From the NCBI GenBank assembly GCA_001421185.1, contig LJKK01000134.1, positions 1 through 64,000 of the forward strand: a stretch of 64,000 nt of DNA, given 5' to 3'. Source of the stretch: Methanomassiliicoccales archaeon RumEn M1. Lineage in GTDB: Archaea; Thermoplasmatota; Thermoplasmata; Methanomassiliicoccales; Methanomassiliicoccaceae. Under the pieces are notes generated by a model. It was not told where the DNA came from. It ran no database searches and worked only from the letters and a program-made list of their open reading frames with translations. Of this stretch, positions 44,522 to 54,842 are shown piece after piece; the first letter of the stretch is position 1; each line of letters opens with the position of its first letter. A program made the position numbers and the translations under genes.

Positions 44522-45178
44522 GTGAAGATCAGCGAGAACGCCGAGGACTACCTGGCCTGCATCTACGATCTATCCCGCAAGGGGGTCCCGGTCAAGACGT
44601 CCGAGATCTCCGGCCGGCTGAACCTATCGCCGGCCAGCGTGACCGAGATGACCCAGAGGCTGGCCTCGGAGGGGTATCTCAACTATGAGCGTTACAAGGG
44701 CGTGACGCTCACCCCCGCCGGCACCATGGTGGCCGAGAGGATAAAGCGCCGCCACCGATTGCTGGAGAGGTTCCTGGTCGATGTCCTGGGCCGCACCACC
44801 GAGGACAGCCATGAGGAGGCCATGAGGCTGGAGCACAACTTCTCCGACGAGTCGGTGGAGATGCTCTCACGCATCCTGAACAACCCCACGGTGTGTCCCG
44901 ACGGCGATCCCATCCCGGCCCCCCAGGCCCCTATGGAGGATGAGGCGCCAACGATCCCCATCATCGAGCTGGAAGAGGGGGAGGAGGGCGTGATATCCCA
45001 CCTGATATGCGACGATCCGGCCAAGATCCGCCGCCTGATAGGCATGGGCTTCGTCCCCGGCCGGAAGGTCGTGGTGGAAGAGCACGTCCCCATGGGAGGC
45101 CCCCTGCTCATACGGCTTGACGAGATGAGGGTGGCCATCGGCCGGGACTATGCATCCTTGATCCAAGTGGAGAAGTGA
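44522..45178 (+). CDS. DtxR-family metal-dependent regulator with C-terminal FeoA-like domain
   Basis: 218 residues. Winged-helix DNA-binding part (ISGRLNLSPASVTEMTQRLASEGYL near residues 29-55), metal-binding dimerisation part (HRLLERFLVDVLG...EAMRLEHNFSDE...CPDGDPIP), and a C-terminal SH3-like FeoA domain (GVISHLICDDPAKIRRLIGMGFVPGRKVVVEEHVP). It should repress iron (or Mn) uptake when metal is plentiful. It begins with GTG about 26 bp after a TATA box, so the mRNA is probably leaderless. feoB begins 4 bp after its stop. Confidence 0.92.
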   Translation: MKISENAEDYLACIYDLSRKGVPVKTSEISGRLNLSPASVTEMTQRLASEGYLNYERYKGVTLTPAGTMVAERIKRRHRLLERFLVDVLGRTTEDSHEEAMRLEHNFSDESVEMLSRILNNPTVCPDGDPIPAPQAPMEDEAPTIPIIELEEGEEGVISHLICDDPAKIRRLIGMGFVPGRKVVVEEHVPMGGPLLIRLDEMRVAIGRDYASLIQVEK

Positions 45179-45182
45179 GCCT

Positions 45183-47107
45183 TTGAGACTCGTATTGGTC
45201 GGGAACCCCAACGTGGGGAAGTCCGTTCTATTCACCCGAATAACCGGCATCGGCGTCATATCATCGAACTATCCCGGCACCACGGTGGAGTTCGAGGAAG
45301 GCGTGGTGATGTACGGAGGGAAGCGCATATCGGTGTTCGACCTCCCCGGCACCTATTCGCTGGCCGGCAGCACCGAGGACGAGAGGGTCGCCACCGGCCT
45401 GTTGTTCGAGAAGCGGCCCGACTGCATCATCGCGGTGGTCGACGCTACCCGGTTGGAGCAGAACCTGGTGCTGGTGCTGCAGCTCATCGAGCTGGGTTAC
45501 AAGGTCATCGTGGCGCTCAACTTCATGGACCAGGCGCGGAAGCGGTTCTCGCTGGACGTCGATCGCCTATCGAACATCCTGGGGGTGCCGATAGTCCCCA
45601 CCGTGGCCACCACCGGTGAGGGCGTGGACCAGCTGATGCAGAACGTCATATCGGGCGATGTCCAGCGCTCGGCGTACGTCACGAGGTACGACAGCCACAT
45701 AGAGGCGTTCCTGGAGGACATGTCCGAGGGACAGGTCGCCACCGAGAAGGGCTTCCCGATACGCGGCGCCCTGATCAAGCTGCTGGAAGGGAACCAACTG
45801 TTCGTCGAGCAATTCCCGCCGGCCGTCCAGCTGGCCGCCGATGGCTATCGTGAGGAGTTCCGGGAGGAGCACGGCGAGGACGTGGAGGTCCACATCTCCC
45901 GCGACCGCTATGGGGAGGCGGGAAGGATCGCCTCCCAGGTCATCAACAAGCTGGAGAGGAAGCTCACGCTGCGGGACCGCATCTCCGAAGCCACGCTTCG
46001 CCCCTCCACCGGGATACCCATCCTGCTGACGGTACTGGTGGGCATCTTCCTGGCCGTGGTGCTGGTGGGCGGAGCCCTGGAGGAGCTGTTGCTCGACGGC
46101 TATGCTCTGCTGGTCGGCGATCTCTTCGATCGGCTGGCCGCGCTCATCGGCGGCACTGCCGGACAGATCATCGCCAACGGCATCGATCTCTCGATCCAGG
46201 CCATCCTGGCCATCGTGGTGCCGTACATCCTGGTGTTCTATCTCATCCTGGGGGTGCTGGAGGACTCCGGTTACCTCCCCCGGGTGGTCATGCTGCTGGA
46301 CGGCATCATGGTCAGGCTGGGCCTGCACGGCCGCACCATCATCCCCATGATCGTGGGCACGGGATGCAACGTCCCGGCAATCCTGGCCACCAGGACGCTG
46401 GAGTCGAGGAGGCAGCGCATCATCCTGGCCACCATCGTCGTCATGGTGGTCCCCTGCTCGGCCCAGACGGTGATCATCGTCGGCACCGTGGGACAGTATT
46501 CGGGCATCATGTGGGCGGCGCTCATCTACATCATATTGTTCGCGCTCATCCTGCTGCTCGGCAGGGTGCTCCACAAGGTGCTGAAGGCGGAGCCGCCGAG
46601 CCTGGCCATCGAGATACCCGAACTCAGCCGCCCGTCGGTCCGCAACGTGATAGTGAAGACCTGGATGAGGGTCAAGGACTTCTTCGTGATCGCGTTCCCC
46701 CTCCTCCTGGCGGGAAGCCTGTTCCTCGAAGGCTGATGACCTATGATGTGCTGGACGCGCTAGTGGAACCGCTAGCTCCCCTCACGGAAGGCCTGCTGGG
46801 ACTACCTCCAGCCATCATCGTGGCCTTGATCTTCGGCGTGCTACGAAAGGAGATGGCGCTCCAGATCCTGTTCGTCATCTTCGCCCTGGGGGCCGGAGGG
46901 GACCTGGGCACCGTACTGTCACCCCAACAGATGTTCGTGTTCGCCCTGGTGATGGCTACCTACATGCCCTGCCTGGGCGTCCTGGCCGCCCTCATCAAGG
47001 AGTTCGGTCTTCGATCGTCGGTGTTGATATCCGTGGCCTCCATCGCGATGGCCGTGGCCCTCGGCACCGTGGCCAATTACCTCTTCCAGCTGTTCGCCCT
47101 GCTGTGA
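45183..47107 (+). CDS. feoB: ferrous iron transport protein B (one apparent frameshift)
   Basis: ~641 residues. N-terminal G domain: GNPNVGKSVLF (G1), NYPGTT (G2), DLPGTYSL (G3), then a helical domain and a membrane part with LPRVVMLLDGIM and GTGCNVPAILATRTL, the Cys-bearing gate-like motif. The frame breaks near 46734: FLEG must run on as LMTYDVLDALVEPLA, needing one base in GAAGGCTGATG. The C-terminal ~120 residues hold the remaining membrane helices (FGVLRKEMALQIL). Starts with TTG. No separate feoA gene is present; the FeoA domain sits on the regulator upstream. Confidence 0.93.
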
Positions 47108-47158
47108 CGAGGGCAACTGCCATATACCGGCCGCTCCGAGGTCCATACGAGGCGAAAC

Positions 47159-47611
47159 ATGGACATCGTGAAGAGATTGCAGGGGGAGCATGACGAGCTT
47201 CAGACGGCGTTCGGCAACCTGTTGAACTCGGACATAGACGACCCCGAGGCATATGGCAAGAGGTTCATCGACCTTATGATAGCCGTGGAGAGCCACGAGC
47301 GAGCGGAGGAGCAGACCATCTACTCGATCCTGCAGACCGACGTAGAGATACGCCCCATTGCACTGCAATCGCTGGAAGAGCATCGCATCCTGCGCTCATT
47401 GATGCGCGAACTGGCTGACGTGGAGATCACCGAGGAGATATGGTTACCGCGATTGGTGGTGGCCAACAACATGCTGTCGCTGCATGTGCAGATCGAGGAG
47501 GGCAACGTCCTGCCGCTCCTGGAGCAGATGTACGGTCGGGACATGCGAGAGAAGATGGACCGGGACTTCGAGTCGGCTCACCGCACCTTGGTGCAACAGC
47601 TTCGCTCATGA
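47159..47611 (+). CDS. hemerythrin-like (HHE) protein
   Basis: 150 residues forming a four-helix bundle. Potential di-iron ligands: His in LQGEHDEL near residue 10, His-Glu pair in VESHERAEEQ near residue 43, His in LEEHRIL near residue 72, His-x-x-x-Glu in LHVQIEEGNVLP near residue 108. HHE proteins bind O2 or NO, or store/sense iron. Its place after feoB suggests iron handling or oxidative defence. It starts ~50 bp after feoB and may share its transcript. Ends overlap with the convergent kinase gene by 6 bp. Confidence 0.85.
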   Translation: MDIVKRLQGEHDELQTAFGNLLNSDIDDPEAYGKRFIDLMIAVESHERAEEQTIYSILQTDVEIRPIALQSLEEHRILRSLMRELADVEITEEIWLPRLVVANNMLSLHVQIEEGNVLPLLEQMYGRDMREKMDRDFESAHRTLVQQLRS

Positions 47612-49635
47612 GGAGGTCTGGCCGCAGCCCATGGGGAGGGCGTCCCTCCCCCGGCCGCCCTGCGGGCCCACCAGCGGCAGCGATACGACGAACCTGACCC
47701 CTTGGGAGCTGTCGCCGGCCACGCGGTCCTCCACCCAGACATTGCCGCCGTGGTCCTCCACCAGCGTTCGGATGAGGAACAGCCCCAGACCCTGGCCCGG
47801 TGCCAAGCTGGAACCTCGCACGCGGCGGTGGAACAGGCGCGCCTTGAGGGCGTCGTCTATCCCTTCACCGTCGTTCTCCACCGAGACGATCGCACGATCA
47901 TCGACCCGTTTCGCCTCGACCCGTACGTGCACTTCGCCCTTGGTATGTACGATCGCATTGTTCAGCAGGTTGACGAAGACCTCCCTCAGCAGGCCGTTGC
48001 ACTCCACCATCAGCCTTCCTCGGACTCCTGCTCGAGATGGACCGTCCGGCCCGGCGGGACGGGGAGCTCGGAGGCGACGGCATGGATCATCTCGCCAAGG
48101 TCCTCGCGCTCTCGCGCCCCCTCACCGGCGGACTGCACCCGCTGGATGATCGATATTAGATCGTTGGAGGCCTGCAGCACCCTCAGGGACTTATCCAGAT
48201 GGGATGCGGCCAGGGTGTCGGTGCACACCTTCTGGTGCAGCAGCTCAAGGTAGCCCATGAGCGCGGTGTTGAGGTTGGCAATGTCATGGGTCAGGATATC
48301 AACGTACAGCTCCGCTTTGACGTCGGCGATGCCCGCCCGCCTCTCCAGCTCCTTCTGATGAGTGATGTCCTGGGTGATCTCCACGCCTCCCAGGATCTCG
48401 CCCTCGGGACCTTTGACGGGCGCCGTGGACATGACCACCGACCTCCTGCCTCCATCGAACCGGACGATATCATACAGGCTGCCCACCAACGTCTCGCCGT
48501 GCAGCAGCGCCCTGGCAAGTCCCCACTCCTCCGGGCGGACCAGCTCACCCGTCTGTTGGTCGTACGCCACGAACCGGTCGTAGTCGAAGATGTCCTCCGC
48601 TTCCATGGGGCCGCCCCAGATGGTGGACGCCATCTCGTTGATCTCCACGAAACCGCCCAAGGGATCGGTGATGATCACCCCGACAGGGAGGCTGTCCATC
48701 GTGGCCCTCAGCATGGCCCTCTCCCGCTCCAGCCCCGTCCAGGCCCTCTCCCGTTCGGTGACGTCGTGGAAGGCTGCCACCCTGGCCGGCCTGCCCTTGT
48801 GCGTGATCTCGCGGCCCCTGACCTCTATCAGACGATACGCCTCCCCTCCTGTGCATATGAGGACCTCGTAGGGCTCGTGCCGTCCGCCGGCCACCTGACG
48901 CATGACGAGCTCGCGGCTAACAGGGTGCACCAGCTCCATCAGGTTGAGGCCGATCAGCCGCTCGCGCGGCAGGCCGGTAATCTCGGCAAAGGTCTGATTG
49001 CAGTCCATGATGATGTTGTTGGAGTGGATGACCACACCTTCGAAGGCCGCGTCGGACAGCGCCCGGTACCTATGCTCGCACTCCAGGGCCTCCTCGATAC
49101 CATTCTGTTCGGGCGTTCGTATGCTGGCGAGGACCAGCTCCCGATCGTCCATGATGATGGGGCGGCAGTCGACCTCCAGCTTCAATTCGTACCCGGAAGG
49201 AGCGCGGCATCTGGCCAGGAAGCGCTCATCTGACCATTCATTACCGCTCGGGCATCTCTCCAAGACCATAGCGGCCTTCATGCCTCCCAGCTGGTCGCGG
49301 GGGCAGCCAAGGAGCAAGGCGGCGGCATGATTGGCATCGACCACGGTGCCCTGTGACCTGTCCAGCAGTAGCATCGGTCCAGAGGCCTGGAGGAAGAGCG
49401 CCTTGTATGTGCTATCGTCGCCGGCATCCAATAGGGGCCTTCCCAGGACTACGGTCCGGCCGGCGTTGGAACGCTGGACCTCGTAAGTGCAGCGGCCGCT
49501 GCGAAAGCTCGAGCCATCGCCACGTTGGCAGGCTTCAGACAGGGCGGCGGCCAGGGGGTGCTCTAAGGCCCCCAGGGAACTGCCCACGTCCGCCTTTCCG
49601 TCCAGTGCGAGGGAGAACGCGTGGTTGAGGTCCAC
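47606..49635 (-). CDS. PAS-domain sensor histidine kinase (one apparent frameshift)
   Basis: ~676 residues, no membrane segment. Three PAS-like domains (near residues 75-180, 185-300 and 310-420; e.g. VIHSNNIIMDCNQTFAEITGLPRERLIG), an H-box VDILTHDIANLNTALMGYLELL near residue 440, then the ATPase part: NLLNNAIVHTKG (N box), NDGEGIDD (G1) and GQGLGLFLI (G2). The frame breaks near 48012 at GAAGGCTGATG, where one base restores EGLMVECNGLL. No response regulator adjoins. It likely senses a cytoplasmic signal. Confidence 0.87.
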
Positions 49636-49824
49636 GATCGTTCCCTTTTCGTCCAGGGCGGCATACTATATGCCTACGCCATGCTGCATTGTCGCCTCGC
49701 CAGCTCCGTGCGCTACGCTATCGCTCCCCACCATATCTCCCGGCAGTAGATGCTATAGTGTGTTAAAAATATTGCGATGGGATGATAATTCATCCATCGG
49801 CGGTCGTCGGTCGCGAGAGCTCCC

Positions 49825-51522
49825 TCATGTATGGGCAAAATAGGCACGGACCTTGGGGCCCAGCGTTTCGACCCGGGCGAAGCCGAACCGCTCGAACTGC
49901 ACGACCTCCCCCAGATCGCTCTCGGCCAGGGGCTCGGCCACACCGCTGCGTACGGTGCCGTCCGGCAGGAACACGTCGGCCGGGACCGCCGTGGGAGGGG
50001 CCCAGTGGGCGATCTTCCACCCCTCCTTCAGCACGCTGATGTCGTTGCCCGCATAAACCGCCCTCCCATCCTCCCAGCGGAGGTTGCAGAGGTCCTTGAG
50101 CCGGACCGTCCCTCGCTGCTTGAACCCTTCCAGGTCCTCCGCGGTCATGTACACGCTCAGCGGGGCGGACAGCACGTGGTCCCTGCACCCCCGGTCCCGA
50201 TGGTCCGGATGGACGGGGCAATGGGCCTCTATGTGGTCGGTCCCCACGATATCGATCATCTCCGGCTCCCAGACGAAGAAGTAGCGGGACGCGGTCCGAT
50301 CGACGATCTGCTTGTTGAACGAGTAGAGGTTGTCCCAGGAGAACTCGATGTCGACCTCCTTCATGCCGACATCGATCCAGTAGTTCCTGATCGCTTCCGC
50401 CTGTATGCCCCTTCGGGCCATCGCTCTTACAGTACCAAGGCGAACATCGTCCCATCCCGAGTACTCGCCGGAGCGGATGCCGGCGCCGATGGCGGAGGTC
50501 TTGAGCATGGTGTCCGGGATCGAGACCAGGCCGTAGTGGAAGTACTGCGGCTTCTTCCATCCAAAGTAGTTGAAGATATACTCCTGGCGCAAGGTGTTGT
50601 TCAAGTGGTCCTTGCCCCGTATGACGTGGGTCAGGCCCAGCTCGTGGTCGTCCACCGCCACCGAGAGGTTCATCATCGGATAGACGGTGTAACGCGTGCC
50701 GGTCCTGGGATGGGGCACCGAGTCCACGATGCGCAGGCCCACGAAGTCCCTCACCGCGGGGTTGGGGTGATGGAGGTCGGTCTTGACCACCAGAACCGCC
50801 TCGCCTCCTCCAAAGCCATGGGACAGCATGCGGTCGAACAGCTCATGGGCCTCCTCGGGCGACTGGTCGCGGTGAGGGCAGGCCATGCTGCTCTCCTTGT
50901 ACCGGTGCATGTCCTCTGCCTTGCACAGACATACGAACGCCTTGCCCAGGTCGATCAGGCGCCGCGCGACGTCGTAGTACAGCTCGAAGCGGTCGCTCTG
51001 TATGACCGTCTCATGGATCTCCGCGCCCAGCCATTCCAGGTCCTCGGGGATCATCCGATAGGCGTCGGGGTCGATCTTCTCGGGGTTGGTGTCCTCCATG
51101 CGGTTGATGTACTTTCCCTTGTACCGCTTCACGTACTCGTCGTTGAGGATCGCCACGCGAGTGTGTCCGAGGTGCAGCGGACCCGAGGGACCAGGCGCCA
51201 CCCTCATGACCACCTTTCCCTCGATGGCCAGGGGCAGGTCGGGCAGCACCTGCTTGCGCTCGCACTTGGTCCTCTTGAGCAATGCGGGGTCGATGTCCTC
51301 CGCCATCCTGCAGATGTCGTCGAACGGCAGCCCGGCCAGCTCCCGGCACACCTCATCGGCGGCGGCCGCGACCTCCTGGGCCCGCGAGCGCAGCTCCGGA
51401 CGCTCGGCCATGGCCTTGCCCATGACCGCCTTGGGATTGGCCTTCCCCCCGTAGAGGGCGGCGTTCTGCAGCGCGTACTTCCTTACGACCTCTTTCAGCT
51501 CGGCGGACATCGGGCGGCCCAT
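49825..51522 (-). CDS. gltX: glutamyl-tRNA synthetase (archaeal type)
   Basis: 565 residues, class I. HIGH motif HLGH in GPSGPLHLGHTRVAILND near residue 116, preceded by an archaeal N-terminal helical domain; RMEDTNPEKIDPDAYRMI near residue 140; KMSKS-like LKTSAIGAG near residue 350; then the beta-barrel anticodon domains typical of archaeal/GlnRS-like enzymes. It probably also charges tRNA-Gln for later amidation, as archaea lack GlnRS. It stands alone on the minus strand; the divergent UbiD gene begins 86 bp upstream. Confidence 0.96.
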   Translation of the reverse strand: MGRPMSAELKEVVRKYALQNAALYGGKANPKAVMGKAMAERPELRSRAQEVAAAADEVCRELAGLPFDDICRMAEDIDPALLKRTKCERKQVLPDLPLAIEGKVVMRVAPGPSGPLHLGHTRVAILNDEYVKRYKGKYINRMEDTNPEKIDPDAYRMIPEDLEWLGAEIHETVIQSDRFELYYDVARRLIDLGKAFVCLCKAEDMHRYKESSMACPHRDQSPEEAHELFDRMLSHGFGGGEAVLVVKTDLHHPNPAVRDFVGLRIVDSVPHPRTGTRYTVYPMMNLSVAVDDHELGLTHVIRGKDHLNNTLRQEYIFNYFGWKKPQYFHYGLVSIPDTMLKTSAIGAGIRSGEYSGWDDVRLGTVRAMARRGIQAEAIRNYWIDVGMKEVDIEFSWDNLYSFNKQIVDRTASRYFFVWEPEMIDIVGTDHIEAHCPVHPDHRDRGCRDHVLSAPLSVYMTAEDLEGFKQRGTVRLKDLCNLRWEDGRAVYAGNDISVLKEGWKIAHWAPPTAVPADVFLPDGTVRSGVAEPLAESDLGEVVQFERFGFARVETLGPKVRAYFAHT

Positions 51523-51608
51523 CTGCCCTCAGGCTTTTGTACCTTTCGAAGCCGTACGATCGATCGGCCAGGGCAACGGATTAATACGCCCCCCATTATT
51601 AATGGGCC

Positions 51609-52871
51609 ATGGCTCTCAGGGACCGCATCGCCGAGATGAAGGATGCTATGGTCGTGGACCGCCCGGTCAGCGTTGACCTGGAGGCATCCCGGCTGCTCGC
51701 CCAGAACAATGACCTTCCCGTCATTTTCAACGACATCAACGGCATGCGCGCGGCCGGCAACGTCTGGTCGACCCGGGAGCGCATCTGCGCCGCCCTGAGG
51801 ATCGAGAAGGGCGAGCTGATGAAGAAGATGCTGGAGGCCGTGTCCTCCCCATCCGATCCGAGGGAGGTCGACGCAGCTCCCTTCATGGAGGACGTCCGGG
51901 AGGACTTCGACCTGACGTCCATGCCCATCGTGAGGTACTACCCCGGGGACGCCGGACGGTACGTCACGTCGGCCGTGGCAGTGGCGGAGCAGGATGGGAA
52001 GGCCAACCTGTCGTTCCATCGCATGCTCCTCCTGGACGGGAGGAACTTCGCCCTGCGGCTGGTGCCCCGTCACCTGTACACCATGTGGAAGAACGCCCAG
52101 GCCCGGGGCGAGGACATTCCGGTGGCGTTCTGCATGGGCCTGTGCCCACCAGTGCTGTTGGCCGCCGCCACCTCGACCGACTACGGCACCGATGAGATGC
52201 GCATCGCCTCGGCCCTGAAGGAGAGGACCAGGGGAGGGCCGCTGAACGTGTACAGGCTGCCGTCCGGCCTCCGCGTGCCGGCACAGGCCGAGGTCGTTCT
52301 CGAAGGAAGGATAACGTCGCGCATGGTGGACGAGGGGCCGTTCGTGGACATCACCGGCACGTACGACATCGTGCGGCCGGGCCCGGTGTTCGAGGTGGAC
52401 CGGCTGTACATGCGCAAGGACCCCATCTTCCAGCTGCTGTTCCCCGGCGGTCTTGAACATTTCCTGCTGATGGGCCTGCCTCGCGAGCCAATCATCTATC
52501 GTACCGTCAACCAGGTCGTCCCCAGGGTGCACGGCGTCCGGCTGACCGAAGGGGGCTGCTGCTGGCTCAATGGGGTGGTCTCCATCACCAAGAACAAGGA
52601 GGGCGACGGGACCAACGCCGGCCTGGCCGCGCTGACCGGCCATCCCTCCATGAAGCAGGTCATCGTGGTGGACGGTGATATCGACATCTTCGACGATCGG
52701 CAGGTCGAGTGGGCGGTGGCCACCCGGTTCCAGGCCTCCCGGTCGTTAACGGTGATCAACAACGCCGCCGGGTCATCGCTCGATCCCAGCACCGAGGGGA
52801 CCACATCCAAGGTGATAATCGACGCCACCCTGCCGATGGGGGCCAAGGGCTTCGAGAAGGCCAAGCTATGA
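51609..52871 (+). CDS. ubiD: UbiD-family prenylated-FMN decarboxylase
   Basis: 420 residues. Core segments of the UbiD fold: NLSFHRMLLLDGRNFALRLVPRHLY near residue 136, VAFCMGLCPPVLLAA near residue 172, AEVVLEGRI near residue 227 (the E of the E-R-E network), DEGPFVDITGTYD and VVDGDIDIFDDRQVEWAVATRF near residue 358. In archaea this length matches phosphomevalonate-derived trans-anhydromevalonate phosphate decarboxylase of the modified mevalonate pathway to isoprenoids; that assignment is family inference. No UbiX (prFMN synthase) is in the window. Confidence 0.88.
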   Translation: MALRDRIAEMKDAMVVDRPVSVDLEASRLLAQNNDLPVIFNDINGMRAAGNVWSTRERICAALRIEKGELMKKMLEAVSSPSDPREVDAAPFMEDVREDFDLTSMPIVRYYPGDAGRYVTSAVAVAEQDGKANLSFHRMLLLDGRNFALRLVPRHLYTMWKNAQARGEDIPVAFCMGLCPPVLLAAATSTDYGTDEMRIASALKERTRGGPLNVYRLPSGLRVPAQAEVVLEGRITSRMVDEGPFVDITGTYDIVRPGPVFEVDRLYMRKDPIFQLLFPGGLEHFLLMGLPREPIIYRTVNQVVPRVHGVRLTEGGCCWLNGVVSITKNKEGDGTNAGLAALTGHPSMKQVIVVDGDIDIFDDRQVEWAVATRFQASRSLTVINNAAGSSLDPSTEGTTSKVIIDATLPMGAKGFEKAKL

Positions 52872-52901
52872 GCGTTCGGCGGTAGCGATAATTAACCTGA
52901 T

Positions 52902-54794
52902 GTGAATTACGGCAGCGTGGTAGTACCCTTGTTTCCCTCGATCGCGGACATTGCAGGCAAACCCGCGTCCGAAAGGGAGGGAGCGAGGGGCCGACCATTC
53001 TACGAGCGCCGTTGGTTCCCGTACGCGGCATTCCTTGTCCTCCTGGCCCTGCTGTCGCTCACGTCGCTGTACAACTACCTCCTGTTCCACAGCCTGGCCG
53101 AGATGTTCGGGGTGGCGGCCTCCTTCACCATCGCCGCCGTGGTCCTCAACAGCCGAGGGTTCATCGAGAACAACTATCTCCGAGTTCTCGGGATATCGTA
53201 CCTTTTCACGGCTGCCATCGAGATCCTCCATATGCTCGCCTATCAGGGCATGGGCGTCTTCTCCAATGGACCGGACCTCCCCACCCAGCTGTGGCTGGCA
53301 CTCCGTTACGTGCAGGCGATCTCGCTGGTGATCGCGCCCCTGACCATCGGCCGGAAACTGTCGATCCGAACGATCATCGCCGGCTACGCCGCGGTCACAT
53401 CGGTGCTGCTGTCGATGATCTTCCTGGGCCTCTTCCCCCATGCCTACGAGGAAGGGGTCGGCCTCACCCCGTTCAAGATATTCAGCGAATACGCGATCAT
53501 CGCCCTCGCTGCCCTGGGCGGGGGCCTGCTGTACTTGAAACGCTCATCGTTCGACCGCCGCATCCATATCCTGCTGATGGTCGCTGTGCTCATGTTCATA
53601 CTGGCCGAGCTGATGTTCACCTTCTATCTCAGCGTGTACTCGGCCGTCAACATGCTGGGCCACCTCTTCATGCTGGCCGAGTTCTTCCTGGTCTTCATGG
53701 CCATCGTTCGCACCGGCATCGCCGAGCCGACCCGCCTGCTCTACCGGGAACTGGCCCAGCGCGAGGAGCTGTTCCGCGGCATGGTGGAGAACGCCCGCGA
53801 CATACTGTTCCAGTACAAGTTATTCCCGAAGCTGGAACTGATGTACATCAGTCCGGTGGTGGAGGAGATCACCGGCTATCCGCCGGAGGATTACTATAGG
53901 GACCCCACAAAGCCGTTCCGCAGAGAGCATCGGCTGAAGGACTGGGTCCCAGGCATGGAGCTCAACTACCCGGGCGACCGGGTCATCAGGACGTATCCCA
54001 TCACACGCAGGGACGGCGAAACGGTGTGGCTGCAGGTGAGCATGGCGATCGTACGCGACGAGGAGGGACGGGAGGTGATGGCCGCTGGCATCGCCAGGGA
54101 CGTCACCGAGTCCGTCAGGAGCGTCGAGCAACTGAGGCTGGCGCAACACAAGCTGCTGCTACTGGGAAGCCTCACCGATCACGACCTGCGGAACCACATC
54201 ACCACCGCGGCAGGGTATATGGGGCTGGCGACCAGGACCAGTGACGAGGGAAAGAGAGCGGACTTCTTGAACAAAGGGCTGAAATCGCTGAACGACATGG
54301 GCCGCCTCCTCGACTCCACCCGCAATTACTATGAGCTGGGACAGGTCCCCCCGGCCTGGCTGGACATCAGGAACGTTGTAAAAAGGGCCCTATCGTTCCC
54401 CGAACTCGATCATCTTGACGTCCGGGTGGAGCTTCCCGACATGGAGGTCTACGCCGACGAGCTGCTGGTGCAGGTCTTCCACAACCTCGCCCAGAACACG
54501 CTCAATCATGCCCAGGGGGCCACCGAGATACGCATCCATTCGGTCAACGCCGATAAGGGGGTGACGATCATCTACGAGGACAACGGGCCGGGAGTGGCGG
54601 TCGAGGACAAGGAAGGCATCTTCGAGTGGAACTACCGAACGCGCCGAGGGCACGGCCTGCACTTCGTGGCCGAGGTCCTGGCCGCCACCGGGATGAACAT
54701 AAGGGAAACGGGCGTTCCTGGACAGGGGGCTCGGTTCGAGATCGACGTGCCCCATGGCGCCTATCGTTCCAAGGACGGCCTGACTGAAGGCTGA
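52902..54794 (+). CDS. MASE3-type membrane sensor histidine kinase with PAS domain
   Basis: 630 residues. Residues ~35-255 hold seven or eight membrane segments with MASE3 features (LNSRGFIENNYLRVLGISYLF, LAYQGMGVFSNG, TQLWLALRYVQAISLVIAPL). A PAS domain follows (ENARDILFQYKLFP... to GIARDVTE), then the H-box LGSLTDHDLRNHITTAAGYMGLA near residue 420, NLAQNTLNHAQGA (N box), YEDNGPGVAVEDKEGIF (G1) and RRGHGLHFVAEVL (G2). It resembles archaeal orphan kinases with an Asp-Leu-Arg-Asn H-box. Starts with GTG; no regulator gene is adjacent. Confidence 0.9.
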   Translation: MNYGSVVVPLFPSIADIAGKPASEREGARGRPFYERRWFPYAAFLVLLALLSLTSLYNYLLFHSLAEMFGVAASFTIAAVVLNSRGFIENNYLRVLGISYLFTAAIEILHMLAYQGMGVFSNGPDLPTQLWLALRYVQAISLVIAPLTIGRKLSIRTIIAGYAAVTSVLLSMIFLGLFPHAYEEGVGLTPFKIFSEYAIIALAALGGGLLYLKRSSFDRRIHILLMVAVLMFILAELMFTFYLSVYSAVNMLGHLFMLAEFFLVFMAIVRTGIAEPTRLLYRELAQREELFRGMVENARDILFQYKLFPKLELMYISPVVEEITGYPPEDYYRDPTKPFRREHRLKDWVPGMELNYPGDRVIRTYPITRRDGETVWLQVSMAIVRDEEGREVMAAGIARDVTESVRSVEQLRLAQHKLLLLGSLTDHDLRNHITTAAGYMGLATRTSDEGKRADFLNKGLKSLNDMGRLLDSTRNYYELGQVPPAWLDIRNVVKRALSFPELDHLDVRVELPDMEVYADELLVQVFHNLAQNTLNHAQGATEIRIHSVNADKGVTIIYEDNGPGVAVEDKEGIFEWNYRTRRGHGLHFVAEVLAATGMNIRETGVPGQGARFEIDVPHGAYRSKDGLTEG

Positions 54795-54842
54795 GGTGTC
54801 GAGAGGACACCCTTTAGTACGAGGGGAACGGAACGATGTACG

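Noticed and set aside
46720..46745. GGCTGATG at the end of the first feoB segment as a real stop-start coupling of two genes (same at 48012 in the kinase)
   Set aside because: The two halves together make one family-length protein and neither half is complete alone. The same pattern recurs in purA without an ATG, so a missing base explains all three better.
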